Shown here: positions 20,267 through 32,970 of the stretch, in pieces | Layout: each line of letters begins with the position of its first letter | Position numbering within the stretch: position 1 is the stretch's first letter | DNA from: Ipomoea triloba | Lineage: Eukaryota > Streptophyta > Magnoliopsida > Solanales > Convolvulaceae | DNA length: 64,000 nt | Assembly (NCBI RefSeq): GCF_003576645.1 | Contig: NC_044919.1 | Coordinates: 761,323-825,322 of the forward strand | Reading direction: 5' to 3' | Notes under the pieces: model-generated | What the model was told of the DNA's origin: nothing | What the model saw: only the letters and a program-made list of their open reading frames with translations | Database searches by the model: none | Program-made: the position numbers and the translations under genes

Positions 20267-23184
20267 TCACTGTCCAGGATACGAGAAGGCCTCAAAGTTT
20301 TGGGGTTTCAGAAACCAATTCTTGAAGTGTGGGCTCTGCTTAAAGGATTTTGAAGCTGAAGTGTATTCTTGGGCCCTGTCCTGCAATAGAAAATAGAAAA
20401 ATGTTTAGTCCAATAATTTTCATGGGCCTGAACAGTGTAGATCTGGAGCCAAAGAAGTAAACATTACCTTTAGTTCTCGATAAGAAGTCTCACAAAAAGT
20501 ATGTTGATCCAGCCAATTACGATATAGTGAGCAGAATAGCTCCAAAAGGCGCTTCCTGAACAGTGATTGCAACAGATGCTATAAGAAATAATTGAAGATG
20601 GTAACGTTTTTTTATTGCAGAGTGTTTTACAACAAAACCAAACACTACGCTTATCATTAAAGGCTAGGCACCGGTATTATGTTAAAGGTCTAACAAGCCG
20701 GCATGGCTATAAGGCATGCTTCAACATGACATGCCGGTTTATATCTACTGAAAAGTGAGGGAAAGTGGGAGGCAAAGAGAAATTGTAATACTCATAAACA
20801 CAACATTCTTAGAAATCCATTGAGAAGGAACGAGCATATAGCTTTAAAATTTTATAAACTTTTCTATACCTACTAAAATAAACTTACAAACGGCTTACTT
20901 GCACAAAGATGACTCCGTGGACGGGGACAATGCTCCTTTTGCAGACGTGCCCTGCTTCCTCCCGGTGGTCCCAAGAATTACTTCATGCAAGCCCGATTTG
21001 TTCCAGCATATGGAGTACCTTCAGTTTGTGATTCAGATACTTCTAAAGAACCAATGCCAAACTAACAATGTCATAAGAAAGAATGAGAAAAACACTCCTA
21101 CCCGCAGGTTAAGGTTGCCAAGGCAGTTTCAGAGTGCTGAAACTCCATTGGTGGTGTCGGAGCTACCATGAGAAGAGGCTGTAACCACACAATGAATTAA
21201 CAGTTCATTGCAGATACATGAAATCACCGAGGACAAGGGAAAGTCATTAAAACCTTATTCACTTCATAGGGAGCCATTAACTCGGTTGATAATGGTAGGA
21301 GCCGGTCATAGACAGCTCTCCTCATTCGATCTTCAATGTTAGAATTCTCAGAACTGACAAGCGATTGTCCAACTGTTATTGAAGAAATGTAAACTGGCTC
21401 CATGAAGCAAGAAAGTAGAGCTCCTGCATAAGAAGAATGACTACTAAAGAATATCTAGTAGTTTGAGTTTTGATGAAAGAATATCTACAAAGAACATCTG
21501 AGGAACCTTGAACTCCAACAACATTCCAGCGGGCAATCTTATCTGAGCAGCTCACTGACAAAGTTGTATCTCCACGACCAGGCTTCCTCAAAACTGTGCC
21601 AATAGAAGTTGAATGCTCACCTGAAAATAAAAATGTGAATATAAAGTCCATCCAATTATGAAGTCTTTGTTTATCATTATTTTCTTGCAATCAACACCAG
21701 ATAGTTGTAAAGATCCAATTGGAAAATTCAAACATTATAACAGAAAGCTACTTGGTTTAACTTTATCACAAGTAGCACATAAAGAGAATAGCATAAAGGG
21801 ACATATAGTAAGACAATTAAGAAAAATAAAATAAAATAAAATCAGGGAAGTTACAAAAGGATGTCACTGGACGTTTCTACAATGCTTAATGACATTTATA
21901 GTTCAGTCAATTAACCCAGCAAAAGATGAGTCCAGGTTATAACTTATAACAACAGAAACAATCCAAGTGACATGGGACTAATACCATCAATCCTTGCAGT
22001 AGATTCAGAAACCTCTGGTAAATTATTAAGTTCCACTGAGGAACACAGCTGATTGTCTATTCTTGAATGACTCTCTTTCAGAGGAGCAAGTTCAGAACTA
22101 GGTGAGGCATCTCCACCTACAAAGAAACAAAGTATTTAATGGGCAAAAAAGGGGATGGAAGGGGGTGGGTTCGAGCCTCAGTGGAGGCGATATTGGCTCT
22201 TTGTGCTTCATTAGGTTGAAAAAGTAATTATGAACAGATACTACATTGTAACAGAGTCAATAGTACTCAAAAAAAAATCTTTTGTAACCAAAAAATAAAT
22301 ATAATATAAAGGAACCAATACCTACACGGTAACTGTGATATGTATAAATGTAATTGCCAACCCGGCTTCATCCTTAGTAGTTTTCGTCCAAAACCATCTC
22401 CATTTAAATTAAAAAGAAAGCCTTTGCTTTCATCATCATCCAACATTGTCCTCCTATTCGTATGACTCTCGCTAAGACGTTTGATCTCTGCATAGAAATA
22501 CCTGATATGATCCAGAGAAAATCCATAAGATCCTTTTATTCAAAATTTCCCTCCCATGATTACTACTTCCAAAATTCACATGTCTCATTCATGGTTCTGC
22601 TTGAAAAGAATTAAATGCTCCAAACTAATCAAAGCTGAATTCACTGCACATTATTAATCTTCGTTACTAAAATAAGGATCCGGGAATTGCTATTAAAACA
22701 CAAACAGTTTCAGCAGAAACTTGTATAAAGCTGAACTTCTATTCAATATTGCAGAAAATTATGGAAATTGAGAAAACTTAAACCTCATAAGAGCTCTTCT
22801 GGCTATAATTTCAGCATGAGAATCATTCACAACATCTCCTTTTGAACTCCGGCGAGAACGCCCAATGCATTTCGTCCCGGTTCCAAGTGAAATCACCTCC
22901 AGTTCTGAAATAAATACTTAATTAATTGAATTGCATTCGTAGACAGAGGAATCAAATGTAAAAATAAAAATTTAAAATTAAAAAAAAAATCTGTTTAATT
23001 TTATTGTACCATGATGAGGAGAAGAGATGAGAAAAGCAGCCAAAACGGTGACTTCGCGGCCCTGAGGCTTTCCTTTCTTCGGTAGAGAACTGTATACTGA
23101 TAATACAGCTTTGGAAATTTTATCTCCCCACCTGTTTTCCAGCGACGGAATCAACGGCGGCGGCGATTTAGCGCTAGAGTCCAT
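20267..23184 (-). CDS. TAD1: tRNA-specific adenosine deaminase TAD1 (ADAT1)
   Basis: Deaminates A37 next to the anticodon of tRNA-Ala to inosine. Exons in transcript order: 23184-23010, 22904-22784, 22501-22326, 22116-21985, 21620-21507, 21423-21254, 21178-21102, 21018-20899, 20555-20468, 20380-20267, giving 428 residues. The A_deamin domain is intact: zinc ligands His88 with Glu90 in [13 protein letters not shown], Cys158 in QLPCGDASP, and Cys226 in [31 protein letters not shown] and [19 protein letters not shown] follow, all typical of TAD1/ADAR deaminases. The exon 9 acceptor is inferred from phase: the CTGTTCAG at 20556-20563 keeps frame, while a nearer-looking TTATAG about 26 bp upstream would break it. 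The C-terminus ends FEAFSYPGQ. Confidence 0.93.
22155..22277 (+). mobile_element. tRNA-derived SINE (second family)
   Basis: Starts around a B-box-like GTGGGTTCGAGCCTCAGTGG and runs through TTGTGCTTCATTAGGTTGA to the tail ATGAACAGATACTACATTGT with ACAGAGTCAATAGTACTC and poly-A. It lies in intron 3 of TAD1, antisense to the gene. Near-identical copies are at 23409-23550 and, as partial copies, elsewhere in the window. Confidence 0.7.
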
Positions 23185-23408
23185 GTCCGCCAGTGACTGC
23201 GAAGTGGAAAACTGAAAACCGAAAACGGCGCCGGATCGTTCTCAGAATACATAAAAATAATTACAATTTGCCCCAATAGATCCGAACACATGTGAATTTC
23301 ACCACATATTTTCAATATTTCTAATTTCCTCCTAAGAATTATAGGTATTTTTATCCTCGCCCCAAACTTTTCACTTAAAACTCCCATTACATTTCAATTT
23401 CTTGAATA

Positions 23409-23550
23409 TTTTTTTTTTGAATACTACTGACTCTATTACAATGCAGTATCTGTTCATAACTATTTTCTCAAACCTATTGAAGCACAAGAGTCAACATTGC
23501 CTCCACTGAGGCTCGAACCCACCACCTCCCGTATAAAGGGAAGGGTTTGA
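23409..23550 (-). mobile_element. tRNA-derived SINE (second family), minus orientation
   Basis: The reverse complement reads GGGTTCGAGCCTCAGTGGAG, then GTGCTTCAATAGGTTTGAG and the ATGAACAGATACTGCATTGT tail ending in poly-A. It is the same family as 22155-22277 and inserts about 225 bp upstream of TAD1. Confidence 0.7.
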
Positions 23551-25700
23551 ATATAATATAGAGATTATTTTACAATAGCACTCGTAAAAATATCATTTAT
23601 TAAAAATAAACAGGTTTTGAAGTGATTTTGGTCTTGTTTGGGAAATCACGGTTAGTGGATTGTGTTAGCGGTTTTGACCAGCGGATTATTTTAGTTGTTT
23701 ATAGAAATATGTTTGATAAAATTAGTTGTTTATAATTAGCAGTTAACATGTTTGATAAAATTAGTTATTTTATATAAATATATTGTTAATCAAACAATAT
23801 TTTTAGTGTTTTGACATAGTTAAACCGTTAAAGTAGTCAAATTTATCACTAGCTATTATTTAATGCATACTACCCTAGCTATTTCTTACATTTCATGTAA
23901 GATTGATTAATTTATCGTTAGGGGAAAAAACAAAACAAACAAAAACATTTGGAAACCTTAATACAAAGTATATGTACGTATTGTAGGGAGATGTGGGTAA
24001 ACGTTGTGGCCATGCATGTGACAGATTGTCTTCAATTAATTAATCATCAATCAATTTCCAGCAGATACCACGTTATCCCCATCTCCCATCTCTATCTTTA
24101 ATTTCCACGTTTATCCATTTCAACATCAATATATATATATCCATCTTACACTTGTTGATATATCAACATTTCTATAATAACTAACATATAGGACACATTT
24201 GGTTCGTTGAAAAATATTTTTTTTAAATTTGAGGAAAATTGGCTACCCCTTTTCTTTTGTAATTAATTTTTTCGATAATTTTTTTCCATTGAATTTCAAT
24301 TTCATTTCTCCTCAAATATTTTCTGTGAACTAAATGGGCCGCCAAATAATTTAAGTAAAGATGAAATTGATTGAATAACTAGGTAATTGAATTCGATAAG
24401 TTTAGTCAGTTAAATGAAAAAATTAAATAACAAGCAAAGTTCAATAGCTATCTAGCATCAACTTAAACCGTATTATTCGCATACCTAACATACATATTCC
24501 GCTGATTAGTTGTAGATACATGACAAATATTACACATGTATAAATATAAAGTTTTGTCACTTAAACAACTAGACAATCTTTCATAGCGATGGAAATGGAG
24601 CGCGCGGGACAAGAGCGGTGAGTATCCCCACGACCCCAATCCTGTCCCCATCCTCGACGTGGAGTTGAAAAAATTCTCCATCTCCGTTCCCAGTCAATCC
24701 CTAGTCAAAATGTTAAATTAATGTAATTTTTAATAATTAAAAATTGAAAACCTATTTTCTCTCTCTGTGTGTGTAATTATTCGGTGATGGGGCAAGGAGG
24801 ATATCCTCGTCCCTGTCCCTATCCGCGACGACGAGAAATTACACATATTATCCATTTCTGTCTCCATCCATTCTTCGAGAAATAAATTTATTCCCATCTC
24901 TGTCAATATAGGAATCGAGAATTCAGCAGGACAAATTGTCATCCTAATCTTTCATACTTGAACTCATACTCTACCAAATAGTAAATTCGTTTCATTATTG
25001 CAATTTACACTTTTCCTTTATGCGTGTTATCTTTATCAATACAATATAATCATATCAAGAAAAAAATATATATTATTTTTGGGCTATTGGGGAGGAAACA
25101 GGAAAGAACAAAATTGCTTACAACAAAAAGTTGAAAATATAATGTGATTGCTTGCTACGATCCTTATTGGCCATCTAACTTTAATTGCATTAGTGGCAAT
25201 AATGATAGATGCTGTATTTCTTTGAGTACATGACACCAAATCACAGCTCATTTAATGTTGCTTTAACCACTACTTGACATAAAGATTTTTACTTTTTTAT
25301 TTTAAAAAAAAATAAATTTTAATATATAACGCACCTATTTAAATTTTATGAAAATACCATTTTTAATGGTTTTACATTTATCAACTTATCAAAAAATTAA
25401 CTTTACTAAACATACATTTTTAAACATAATCAGCTAGCTTATAAAAGGTTCTTAAGTTTTCAACTTCTAGTTTATAGTTTTTCAACTTTCAGCTGCCCTT
25501 TCAGTTTGATTTGCCAAACATATATATGAGTAGTCTGGAGAATTCAAGTAGTATTTTTCCTTAATATATACCAGAAATTTTAAATGTAAAATGAGATAAG
25601 TATAGTGAGGGAAGTGAGTATCTATGAATCTGTCGGCAAGCAGTAGGGGGAAACCACGCGTTGCGGAAGCGTAGTAGGAGAGGATGGGATGATCATAGGA
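23551..25700. other. Intergenic region with decayed MITE-like DNA
   Basis: No gene seen. At about 23690-23770, repeats of TGTTTGATAAAATTAGTT occur, a motif also met at 53305-53400. At about 24590-24945 lies an element with CCCCATCCTCGACG and GTCCCTGTCCCTATCCGCGA blocks, ending in GACAAATTGTCATCC. It looks like a decayed GC-rich MITE, but I could not define its target duplication. Confidence 0.35.
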
Positions 25701-25768
25701 TTCGTCGTCACAGTACAGTACAACTGCCGCATACAACGTTGCAATTTGATAGGCGTTTGCCAATCCAC

Positions 25769-25776
25769 CACGTGTC
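25769..25776 (+). promoter_or_regulatory. G-box/ABRE-like CACGTGTC upstream of remorin
   Basis: A CACGTGTC core lies about 260 bp upstream of the remorin start codon, a plausible position for bZIP (ABF) or bHLH binding. Remorins of this type are often responsive to ABA or stress. This is sequence-only evidence. Confidence 0.35.
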
Positions 25777-26036
25777 CACCTTTCATCAACTTGTCCGACA
25801 AGCGCATGAATGAAGCTTTAAAAGCAGATAAACTGATAGGGGAAATATATGGAAGATTCATATCAAAAATAAATATATCTGAATGATATATACAACGCAT
25901 GCTTGTATTAATGCATGATTATTCGTCCTGAATAAATTCATCGAAGAAAGCTAAGAATCATTCTTTGTAGCTTTAATCCAAAGCTAGCTAGCTAGCTTCT
26001 TTGTCGTGTTTATTCCCTTCTTTCTTGTGTATAAAA

Positions 26037-27662
26037 ATGGCAGCAGCTGCGCCAGTTGTGGCGGAGAAAGAGGCTGCTCCTCCGCCCGTCGCCGCCGTTC
26101 TTGCTCCAGAAGAACCACCTCTCGCTTCCGCCGCCGCCCCTCAAATCATGGGCCCCCCCAAAGATGTTTCCCCAGAGAAGGCTGTTGTCCCTCACAGTAA
26201 ATCTCTCTCTCTCTCTCTCTCTCTGTGTTAGCAAAATACAATATTTGGGCGTTTTGTTCATGGTTTAAGGATTCTTTCTTGCTTAATTTCTTGGATAAAT
26301 TTAAGAGTTTGAAGTTTTGGCTTCATCTTTGATCATCAGATTAAGATATCTCTGTTTTCTGTTTATATTCATATGCATCTGTCATCCTTCATAGTATTAG
26401 AGTAATTATTAGATCTTGCAGCTTAATTAATTAATCTTAACATTTTGTTGTTTCCTTGTGTTGTCAGAGAATCCTGATCCTCCATTGAAGACAGCTGGTT
26501 CTAAGGGATCCCTTGACAGAGGTAACCTAAATATTGATGAATTTTCATGATTAGAAAGAAGCATTCACTTTCTGTTAATGTGGTGTTGGAATAAAGAACA
26601 CAATACTAATGGGCACTGGCACCACTACAACCACAAAAAGTTGCAGCTGGGACAACTTGTCCCCGCAATACCCGATACAACCAGACATGCATATTAGGTT
26701 TTATACCAATTAGCATTGAAGAGGGGCACTAGATAAATCTCGCTTAGTGATTTTAGCTGGCAATGGAAAACAAGATAGTAAACCAGTTCGTCTAGTTTGT
26801 TCATAACTGACTGACTCAAACCAGGAAAACCAATAGATTCATCTTGCTGGGAGTCGATCTTGTAACCTTGTTGTTACCAGGTCCACAGTTTGACAAATTT
26901 GGATGGGTTCCCTGAGTGAAAAGTGGAGCCAATATGGGTTCCATTGTCAGCACTACCTCTTGCAAGTTGCAACTATGACTAGGCAGTTGTATTGTTGTGG
27001 TTGGAACTATATATATACATATGAAGTTAACTGCTGATTTGTCCATATGCTGTATCTCCAGATATTGCTCTTGCAAAGATTGAGGATGAGAAAAGAATAT
27101 CCTTTATAAAGGCATGGGAAGAGGGTGAAAAGAGCAAAGTAGAGAACAGGTAGCTAGCTAGGCCATTGTCTATCTTCTTCATTTTGGCATCTAACATGAA
27201 TTTGCTAGATCTTATACTATGCTTCTCTTCATGTAAGAGTGCTAGTTTTGCTATAATCGTCGCCTCTTTGAATAAGCTAATTGAAGTGATTTGGCAGGGC
27301 ACAGAAGAAGCTTGCTGATGTACTGTCTTGGGAGAACACCAAAAAAGCAAATATAGAAGCAAAACTGAAGAAGATTGAGGTAATTAGTGACTTCTGAACT
27401 TATCTAACCTGTCAGGAGTTTGAATATAATGGCAAGTGATGGAGCAAATGCAAACTATTTGCAGGAACAACTAGAGAAGAAGAAAGCGGAATATGCAGAG
27501 AAGATGAGCAACAAAACAGCTTTGGTTCATAAGGAAGCAGAAGAGAAGAGAAGTGTGATTGTTTCCCAAAAAAATGAAGAAATTCTCAAGACTGAGGAGA
27601 TGGCTGCAAAGTACCGCGCAACTGGACAAGTCCCCAAGAAGGCGTTTGGATGCTTCGGGTGA
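26037..27662 (+). CDS. Remorin (membrane-nanodomain scaffold protein)
   Basis: Plasma-membrane nanodomain protein involved in plasmodesmal gating and plant-microbe signalling. Exons: 26037-26196, 26468-26521, 27062-27149, 27298-27379, 27465-27662, giving 193 residues. The N-terminal third is Ala/Pro-rich and disordered (remorin_N), with DVSPEKAV. The C-terminal remorin_C domain starts at KGSLDRDIALAKIEDEKR and forms a long coiled coil through WEEGEKSKVENRAQKKL, WENTKKANIEAKLKKIE and ATGQVPKKAFGCFG. The terminal GCFG with its cysteine matches the S-acylated RemCA anchor. Intron 1 opens with a (CT)n tract (26200-26224). The layout and length match group 1 remorins. The upstream in-frame ATG at 26001 would add a hydrophobic extension not typical of the family, so I use 26037. 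Confidence 0.95.
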
Positions 27663-27687
27663 TGAAAGCTATCTGAAGTCTGAACAA

Positions 27688-27860
27688 TGGCTGTAAATTG
27701 AATTGTTGTGTTTCTTCACTTGTTCTTCGTGTGTCGTATGTTGTCCACTCTTTGTTCTTTGTGTTCTTGGCTGGCTGTAAATTGAATTGTTGTGTTTCTT
27801 CGCTTTCTTGTTCTTCGTGTGTCGTATGTTGTCCACTCTTTGTTCTTTGTGTTCTTGGCT
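27688..27860 (+). repeat. ~86-bp tandem duplication in remorin 3' UTR
   Basis: Two adjacent copies of GGCTGTAAATTGAATTGTTG, followed by TGTTTCTTC-CTT, GTTCTTCGTGTGTCGTATGT and TGTCCACTCTTTGTTCTTTG. They differ by a few bases. The duplication lies 25 bp after the stop codon, in the probable 3' UTR. Confidence 0.9.
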
Positions 27861-27862
27861 TG

Positions 27863-28512
27863 TGATGTGTTCCCCATGTTCTGTTCTTTGTATAGACAGA
27901 CACTCCTGTTTGCTCCTGTGCTAATAAATATTATAGTTCAATTTGGTGCTTAAAATGGTAACGTTAAATTGAAACTAAAATCTTACAATAAATAAATTGG
28001 GACAGTTAGTAAACCAACGACTATTGCAGTTTGAGATCAGTGAGATCAGAACCATCTGGCCAGCACTTTACTCCTTAATTGGGCTGGCCTGGTGCAAACG
28101 GAGATTAGTCTTTAAAGTGTCTCTTATAGTTAAGGTCTACTCAGGACACCTCGTGACCTGACAAAAAAATAAAAGACTAAAGTTCTATAATCAGATTGGG
28201 TGAGTTAGTAAGTAGACGGATAATGGAAGCTTACTATATACACACACATTTATAAATTATATATAAGTTAATAAGAAACAGAAATGCGGTCAATATGGAA
28301 ACAAACTAGAAGTGTATAATCAGGACAACATAAGAAATGAATGGAATACAAGTTTAGGTGAATTTAGACAAACGCCATCTTGCTCTACCAATACTAATAG
28401 AATAGATGCACAAGAAAGTTGGTGCAAGCTGGATCTGCTAAAACACAACCAGCTGGAGTTTAGGTCGTCTCTTTCATTACAGGGAGGAAACTGTTTTCTG
28501 CAGACGAGAAGT
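27863..28512. other. Convergent intergenic region, remorin/MYB
   Basis: Remorin polyadenylation region and MYB 3' flank. At 28045-28165 there is a repeat (GGGCTGGCCTGGTGCAAACG, then GTGTCTCTTATAGTTAAGGT and CACCTCGTGACCTGAC). A related copy lies at 35085-35180, so it is a dispersed SINE-like family. No gene seen. Confidence 0.45.
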
Positions 28513-31303
28513 TCAGAGAATTTTTGGTGAGAAGGGTGTGGGGTGTATGGTGTAGGCATCAGTGTGTTCTAAGAAGCTCATGTCATTGTGGGTAGGGAAA
28601 TCCAAGAGAAGCTGTAAAGCTGATTCGGATGAATCATCCAACTCGTCGGTGCAAGACATTTCTGAAAGGGGGTATTCAATATAAGATTTGCAGCTCTTCT
28701 GTTCTGGATCTTTATTCGGGTTGCAGTCAGCAGCTGAGTGAACAGTCAGGGTAGGATCCACTTCTGTTGTTCCTGAAGCTGACCCGCATTTCATAGATGA
28801 AGATGTTTCGGAGGTTGGACTTTGACAATCGGCTTTCTCCCCTTTCTTGAGCTTCCGGAATGATTCTCCTATCTCAGAATTCCACATGCGCAGGAAGAAG
28901 TCGGTTTCAGATCCCACTGTTGTTGGTGATGGAACCAAATGTAGCGATTCCCTTGAAAGACGAGCCTCAGCTTCGAGCCTAGCACTTTCCCATTGTGCCA
29001 TGTGGCGGGCAGAGGGGGTCGTGGGCATTGTCCACATCAGTCCATTAGCATCAGAGGAGGGCTTGTGAGTCTGAGGATCAATGCGCATGGAAATCATGCG
29101 CTTCTTCAGGTGGGTATTCCATAAGTTCTTGATCTCGTTGTCAGTCCTTCCAGGTAACTGGGAGGCAATTGCAGCCCACCTGAGAACAAGAGGTTTGTGT
29201 CACTGAATGCTGTTATGAGAAAATCCATGGTAATTTTAAAGCAAACAAGCAAGACCTGTTTCCCAGAAGGCCATGTAACTGTACAACAAGCTCCTCTTCC
29301 TCAGGGCTAAATGGACCTCTTTTTATGTCAGGCCTGAGATAGTTTGTCCATCGGAGACGGCAGCTTTTCCCACAGCGAAGAAGACCTGCAAGTAGAAAAT
29401 ATGTGGAAAAGTTGTTTCTTGTGAAAAGAAGAATTACCTCCACCATCTTATATCTTAGAACATACCACTAATATAAAGATCAGAACAAAGGTTAAAACTA
29501 CAATAGAAGTAAACCACCATACAATACAAAGACATAATCACATAGAACCAACTCACTGAGGGTACTGCCCGTTATACCTTAACCCAATAATCACAAACCC
29601 ACTTGCATTTTGGCAAATGTTTTGTCACTGGAATTAACAGTAACAAGAAAGATACCCATACTTGACATATCAACTGCCAGCTCCTCCCACACAATTGCAT
29701 AAGCCAATTTCTCCTCTTGAGAAACTGAACATTAGAAGTTTTTTTTTTTTTTGAAATGAACATAAGAAGTTAGAACCCATTTTGTTTCTTATTTGTACAA
29801 AGTGAATTTACTCGAATTTGGCGTGCTGTAATGTTAAGAATTAAGAACTTAGTTTAAGAAGACATCAACATCAAATTGTAACTCCAAACAACTGTTAGAT
29901 GCATTCTGAAAAGATGTTATTTCTATGTGAGAGGCCCAAGATTTTTTAGCATCTTCCAACCCATCTGTTATTAAGAGTTTATATCATGTAAAAAGACATG
30001 CCCTGCATTGAAATAACGGTCCCCCATATCTCTTCTTGCAATCAAATACAGACTATATTGAAACAACAATTACCAGATCTAATTTAATAGGGAAAATGGG
30101 CATTTGTTGGGCATATCATAACTATGCCTCTGTTGGAAAAGACTATTGAGGTAATTGGGAACTTTCCACGGCAACTGGTGAAGTGGGGAATGGGTTGCAC
30201 AATTTAATCAATAGCAATAGTAAAACATGCAGGGATGCTATGAATGAAGCCAGCCAACGTCCCTTACAATAAGGAACCCACAGAGAATAGGTGAATAGAA
30301 GCTGCACATGATAGGCTTGGACAAAGAAAAAGGGTTTACTCCATCTATTAATATAATAGTAGATAGAAATGGAATGAATACCGCTGGGGATGAGAAAGGA
30401 GTTTAGTCAAGGCCTTAAATTTACCTCCCAACCCAATCTCTTTAGGAAATGCCTTTCAAAGGCTTCATTGATGGGGTTAAGCTCATTTTGTCTCTGTAAA
30501 AAATTAGATCAGCCCTCTTAAAGACATCCCAGGAATGAGAGAGACAAACAAGTCAGAGACATTCTTACATACCAGTAAACCATCTAGATTTAATCATTTA
30601 ATTGCGCCAATATTGGTAAAAAGAATAAATCTAAGTAATAAATTAATTAAAGGATTACTAGTTAAACACAAAAGTGACCGAACATAGGATTCTAGATGTC
30701 CAGTGTTCAGCAACACTATTTACCTGGATCCTTAGGTAATATGTTAATTAAATTACTAACCAAAGGATTCAATATGTTCAGTGTTCAATAACACTAGTTA
30801 CCTTGATTTTCAATCCAGAGTGCAAACAAATGGTTAGTTTAGATCCTGAAACATGAAATATTAGATCTTGACACATGAATAAGCTTCTAATAACTGCAAC
30901 ATGAGTTTCACCACCTATGAAAAAACTACACCCCAAACAAAAAGGTTCTACATCTTTGCGATGGAAAGCTTTCTATATGGCATATGCCACAGTATTTCAG
31001 ACTTTTCTTAGTGACAGACAATTTGGAAATTGAGTCATCCACTCCTTATTTCTTCCTTCCAACTGTAAATTATATTATTAAAAAAAATGCTTGAAAAAAA
31101 AAAAAAGATTTTTTTACTAGAGAATGCCAAGAAAGAGGAAGAATGGGTAGAGAAAGAGTGAAGTGCAAACCTGCAAACTTGGGAAGGGAGCGCCAGCTAC
31201 CATGCCCATTTTTCTTGATGTATTCAGTAAGCTTTTCATCTTCTTCAGGAGTCCATGGCCCTTTCTTTAGCCCCTTCTTGTCACAGCAGGGTGCTCTCCC
31301 CAT
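28513..31303 (-). CDS. R2R3-MYB transcription factor, subgroup 9-like
   Basis: Nuclear DNA-binding regulator. Exons in transcript order: 31303-31171, 29385-29256, 29179-28513, giving 309 residues. The start [20 protein letters not shown] and introns after FAG and LLGNR are the canonical plant R2R3 pattern. R2 covers about residues 13-65 and R3 about 66-116 ([20 protein letters not shown], with the usual Phe in place of the first R3 Trp, and [14 protein letters not shown]). After the MYB domain comes [19 protein letters not shown], the motif described for subgroup 9 (MIXTA/MYB16/MYB106), which act in epidermal cell shape and cuticle. The rest is acidic and Ser-rich, as in activators. NLWNT replaces the commoner NYWNT. 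Subgroup placement is moderate; the family is certain. Confidence 0.95.
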
Positions 31304-32340
31304 TTCTAGTCTCCCTTCCCCCTCTTTCTCTTTCTCTCTCTAGATCTTTAAATTTACTTTTCTATAGTGAATTAGTGATCAAGTGAGGACCAAGCTCTAA
31401 GCTTTAAAAGTAGTCTTTGAAGGAACAGTGAGAGAGAGAGCAAGAGAGACAGGGAAAACAGTTTAATTGACATGTCATATGGAAATAGTACCACTCCTAC
31501 TTTCTAGTAGATAACATAGCAACAGAAATATGACCGGCAATTCATATGCAGGATAAGCATTTATTGCCACGATATGATGGGTCAATACACATGTCTCAGA
31601 ATAAGTGAATGTATAAAATACATGAAATACTTCTCTTGCACTTTGATATTTGTACCCGACTAGCCTTAATCCCAATCTAGTTATGGTAATTTGTATATAT
31701 TCTATTTCTCCTCTCAGCTCTGTTTAATGCTAATGCAGTCTTTACCCTGGAAATCAGCATGACTTCCTTAAAATTAACATCTATCTCCATCCAATTATGT
31801 TTTGGTCTACCTCCTCTTGCCTAAACCCTATGAATGCCATGCTATCACTCCTTATAACCAGGGCATCTATATACCTAGACTAAGCATGTCCAAGCATCTT
31901 AATCTCTTAGCTCTGAGTTTATATCTTTCAGATTGGTGCCACTTGCACCTTTCTTCAAATGCATTCATCTTTAATATGACCCTTGTATTCTCACACATTC
32001 ACCTTACAGCATCCTCATCTTGTTATTATTGTGATCCTGCCCACCATTCACTGCAGTAAAAGCAACCTACCTAATAGCTTCATGCCTTCATATGCCAACT
32101 TATCTTATGTTCTTTTTCCCATGTGCCTGGCCTTACAAACACACACTGGGAAAGGATCAGCTCAATTCAAAGTTGAAATTTAGCATTGATCAATCTAATG
32201 TGTACAATTCCCAAGATAAAGATCCAGGCCATTATAGGACCCTTGCTTTTAAGATATCACACAACACATGTATAACTGTACATGTTCAAATGTTAATCCT
32301 TAAACATTTATGTTCAATATACACAAGAATATCCCATTAA
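31304..32340 (-). promoter_or_regulatory. MYB upstream region
   Basis: A CT-rich leader in gene sense lies at 31304-31340, and a (GA)n/(CT)n tract at 31431-31452, probably in the 5' UTR or core promoter. The rest is ordinary AT-rich promoter DNA without recognisable genes. Confidence 0.4.
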
Positions 32341-32499
32341 AGATAGCAGCAGACGCTGCAGAGCAGGAGTAGTATTAGCAGAAAAAAGCTTTCCGCGTTA
32401 AATGCATAGTTCATAGGAATTGCAAGCCATTATAATGCAACGCAGCATTTAATTCTTCAACGCAATTAAGATCATCCAGATGTTTGCATTGATTTTTTT

Positions 32500-32970
32500 A
32501 TATTTTCCGTGTCTAAATGGCGACAGCGACCGAGCAATCCCGGCCGCCTCGTACTTCTACCATCTCTAGGAGCGAATCACTGTTTGTGCGTGAGGATTTC
32601 AATTTAATGCTCACGAAACATCAAATACACATTGATTGTATACCTGCAATGAACAAACACAAATAAAAAAAAAAATTGCACAAACACACACACAGGTAAA
32701 GGTACAGTAGATAAAGCGAGAGAGCAGTTAATGAGAGAGCAATGAAAATCTTCCAACCTCAGACATCAATAAATGCACGCAGACAAAAACCTAGCCGGTG
32801 GAGTATACATATACACATACATATATATGTGATATATCCACATACATTTTGGACGTGTGTATGTATATGTGCGGCGGAGGCGCCTCCGGCGAGGAGATAG
32901 ACATGAATGATGACGATCAGAGATTCAGATGACAGCCGGCGAGAAATCGGAGAGAGAGAAGGGGGGGAAA
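32500..32970 (-). ncRNA. Possible spliced transcript with little coding capacity
   Basis: On the minus strand this is a GC-richer, leader-like stretch starting with CT-rich DNA at about 32965. A 37-codon frame lies at 32904-32791 (starts MSISSPEAPPPH). A plausible GT-AG intron spans 32757-32644: donor GAG|GTTGG and a strong T-rich tract before GCAG. The upstream flank has TGGGCT/TAGGCCCAAT site II-like motifs at about 33025-33085. It could be a separate non-coding or micropeptide gene, or a distant 5' UTR exon of the MYB gene. This is speculative. Confidence 0.25.

Noticed and set aside
20556..20590. Upstream acceptor TTATAG for TAD1 exon 9
   Set aside because: It gives a plausible frame by itself ([10 protein letters not shown]) but does not fit the phase of exon 8. 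The acceptor CTGTTCAG gives KKRLLELF in frame.
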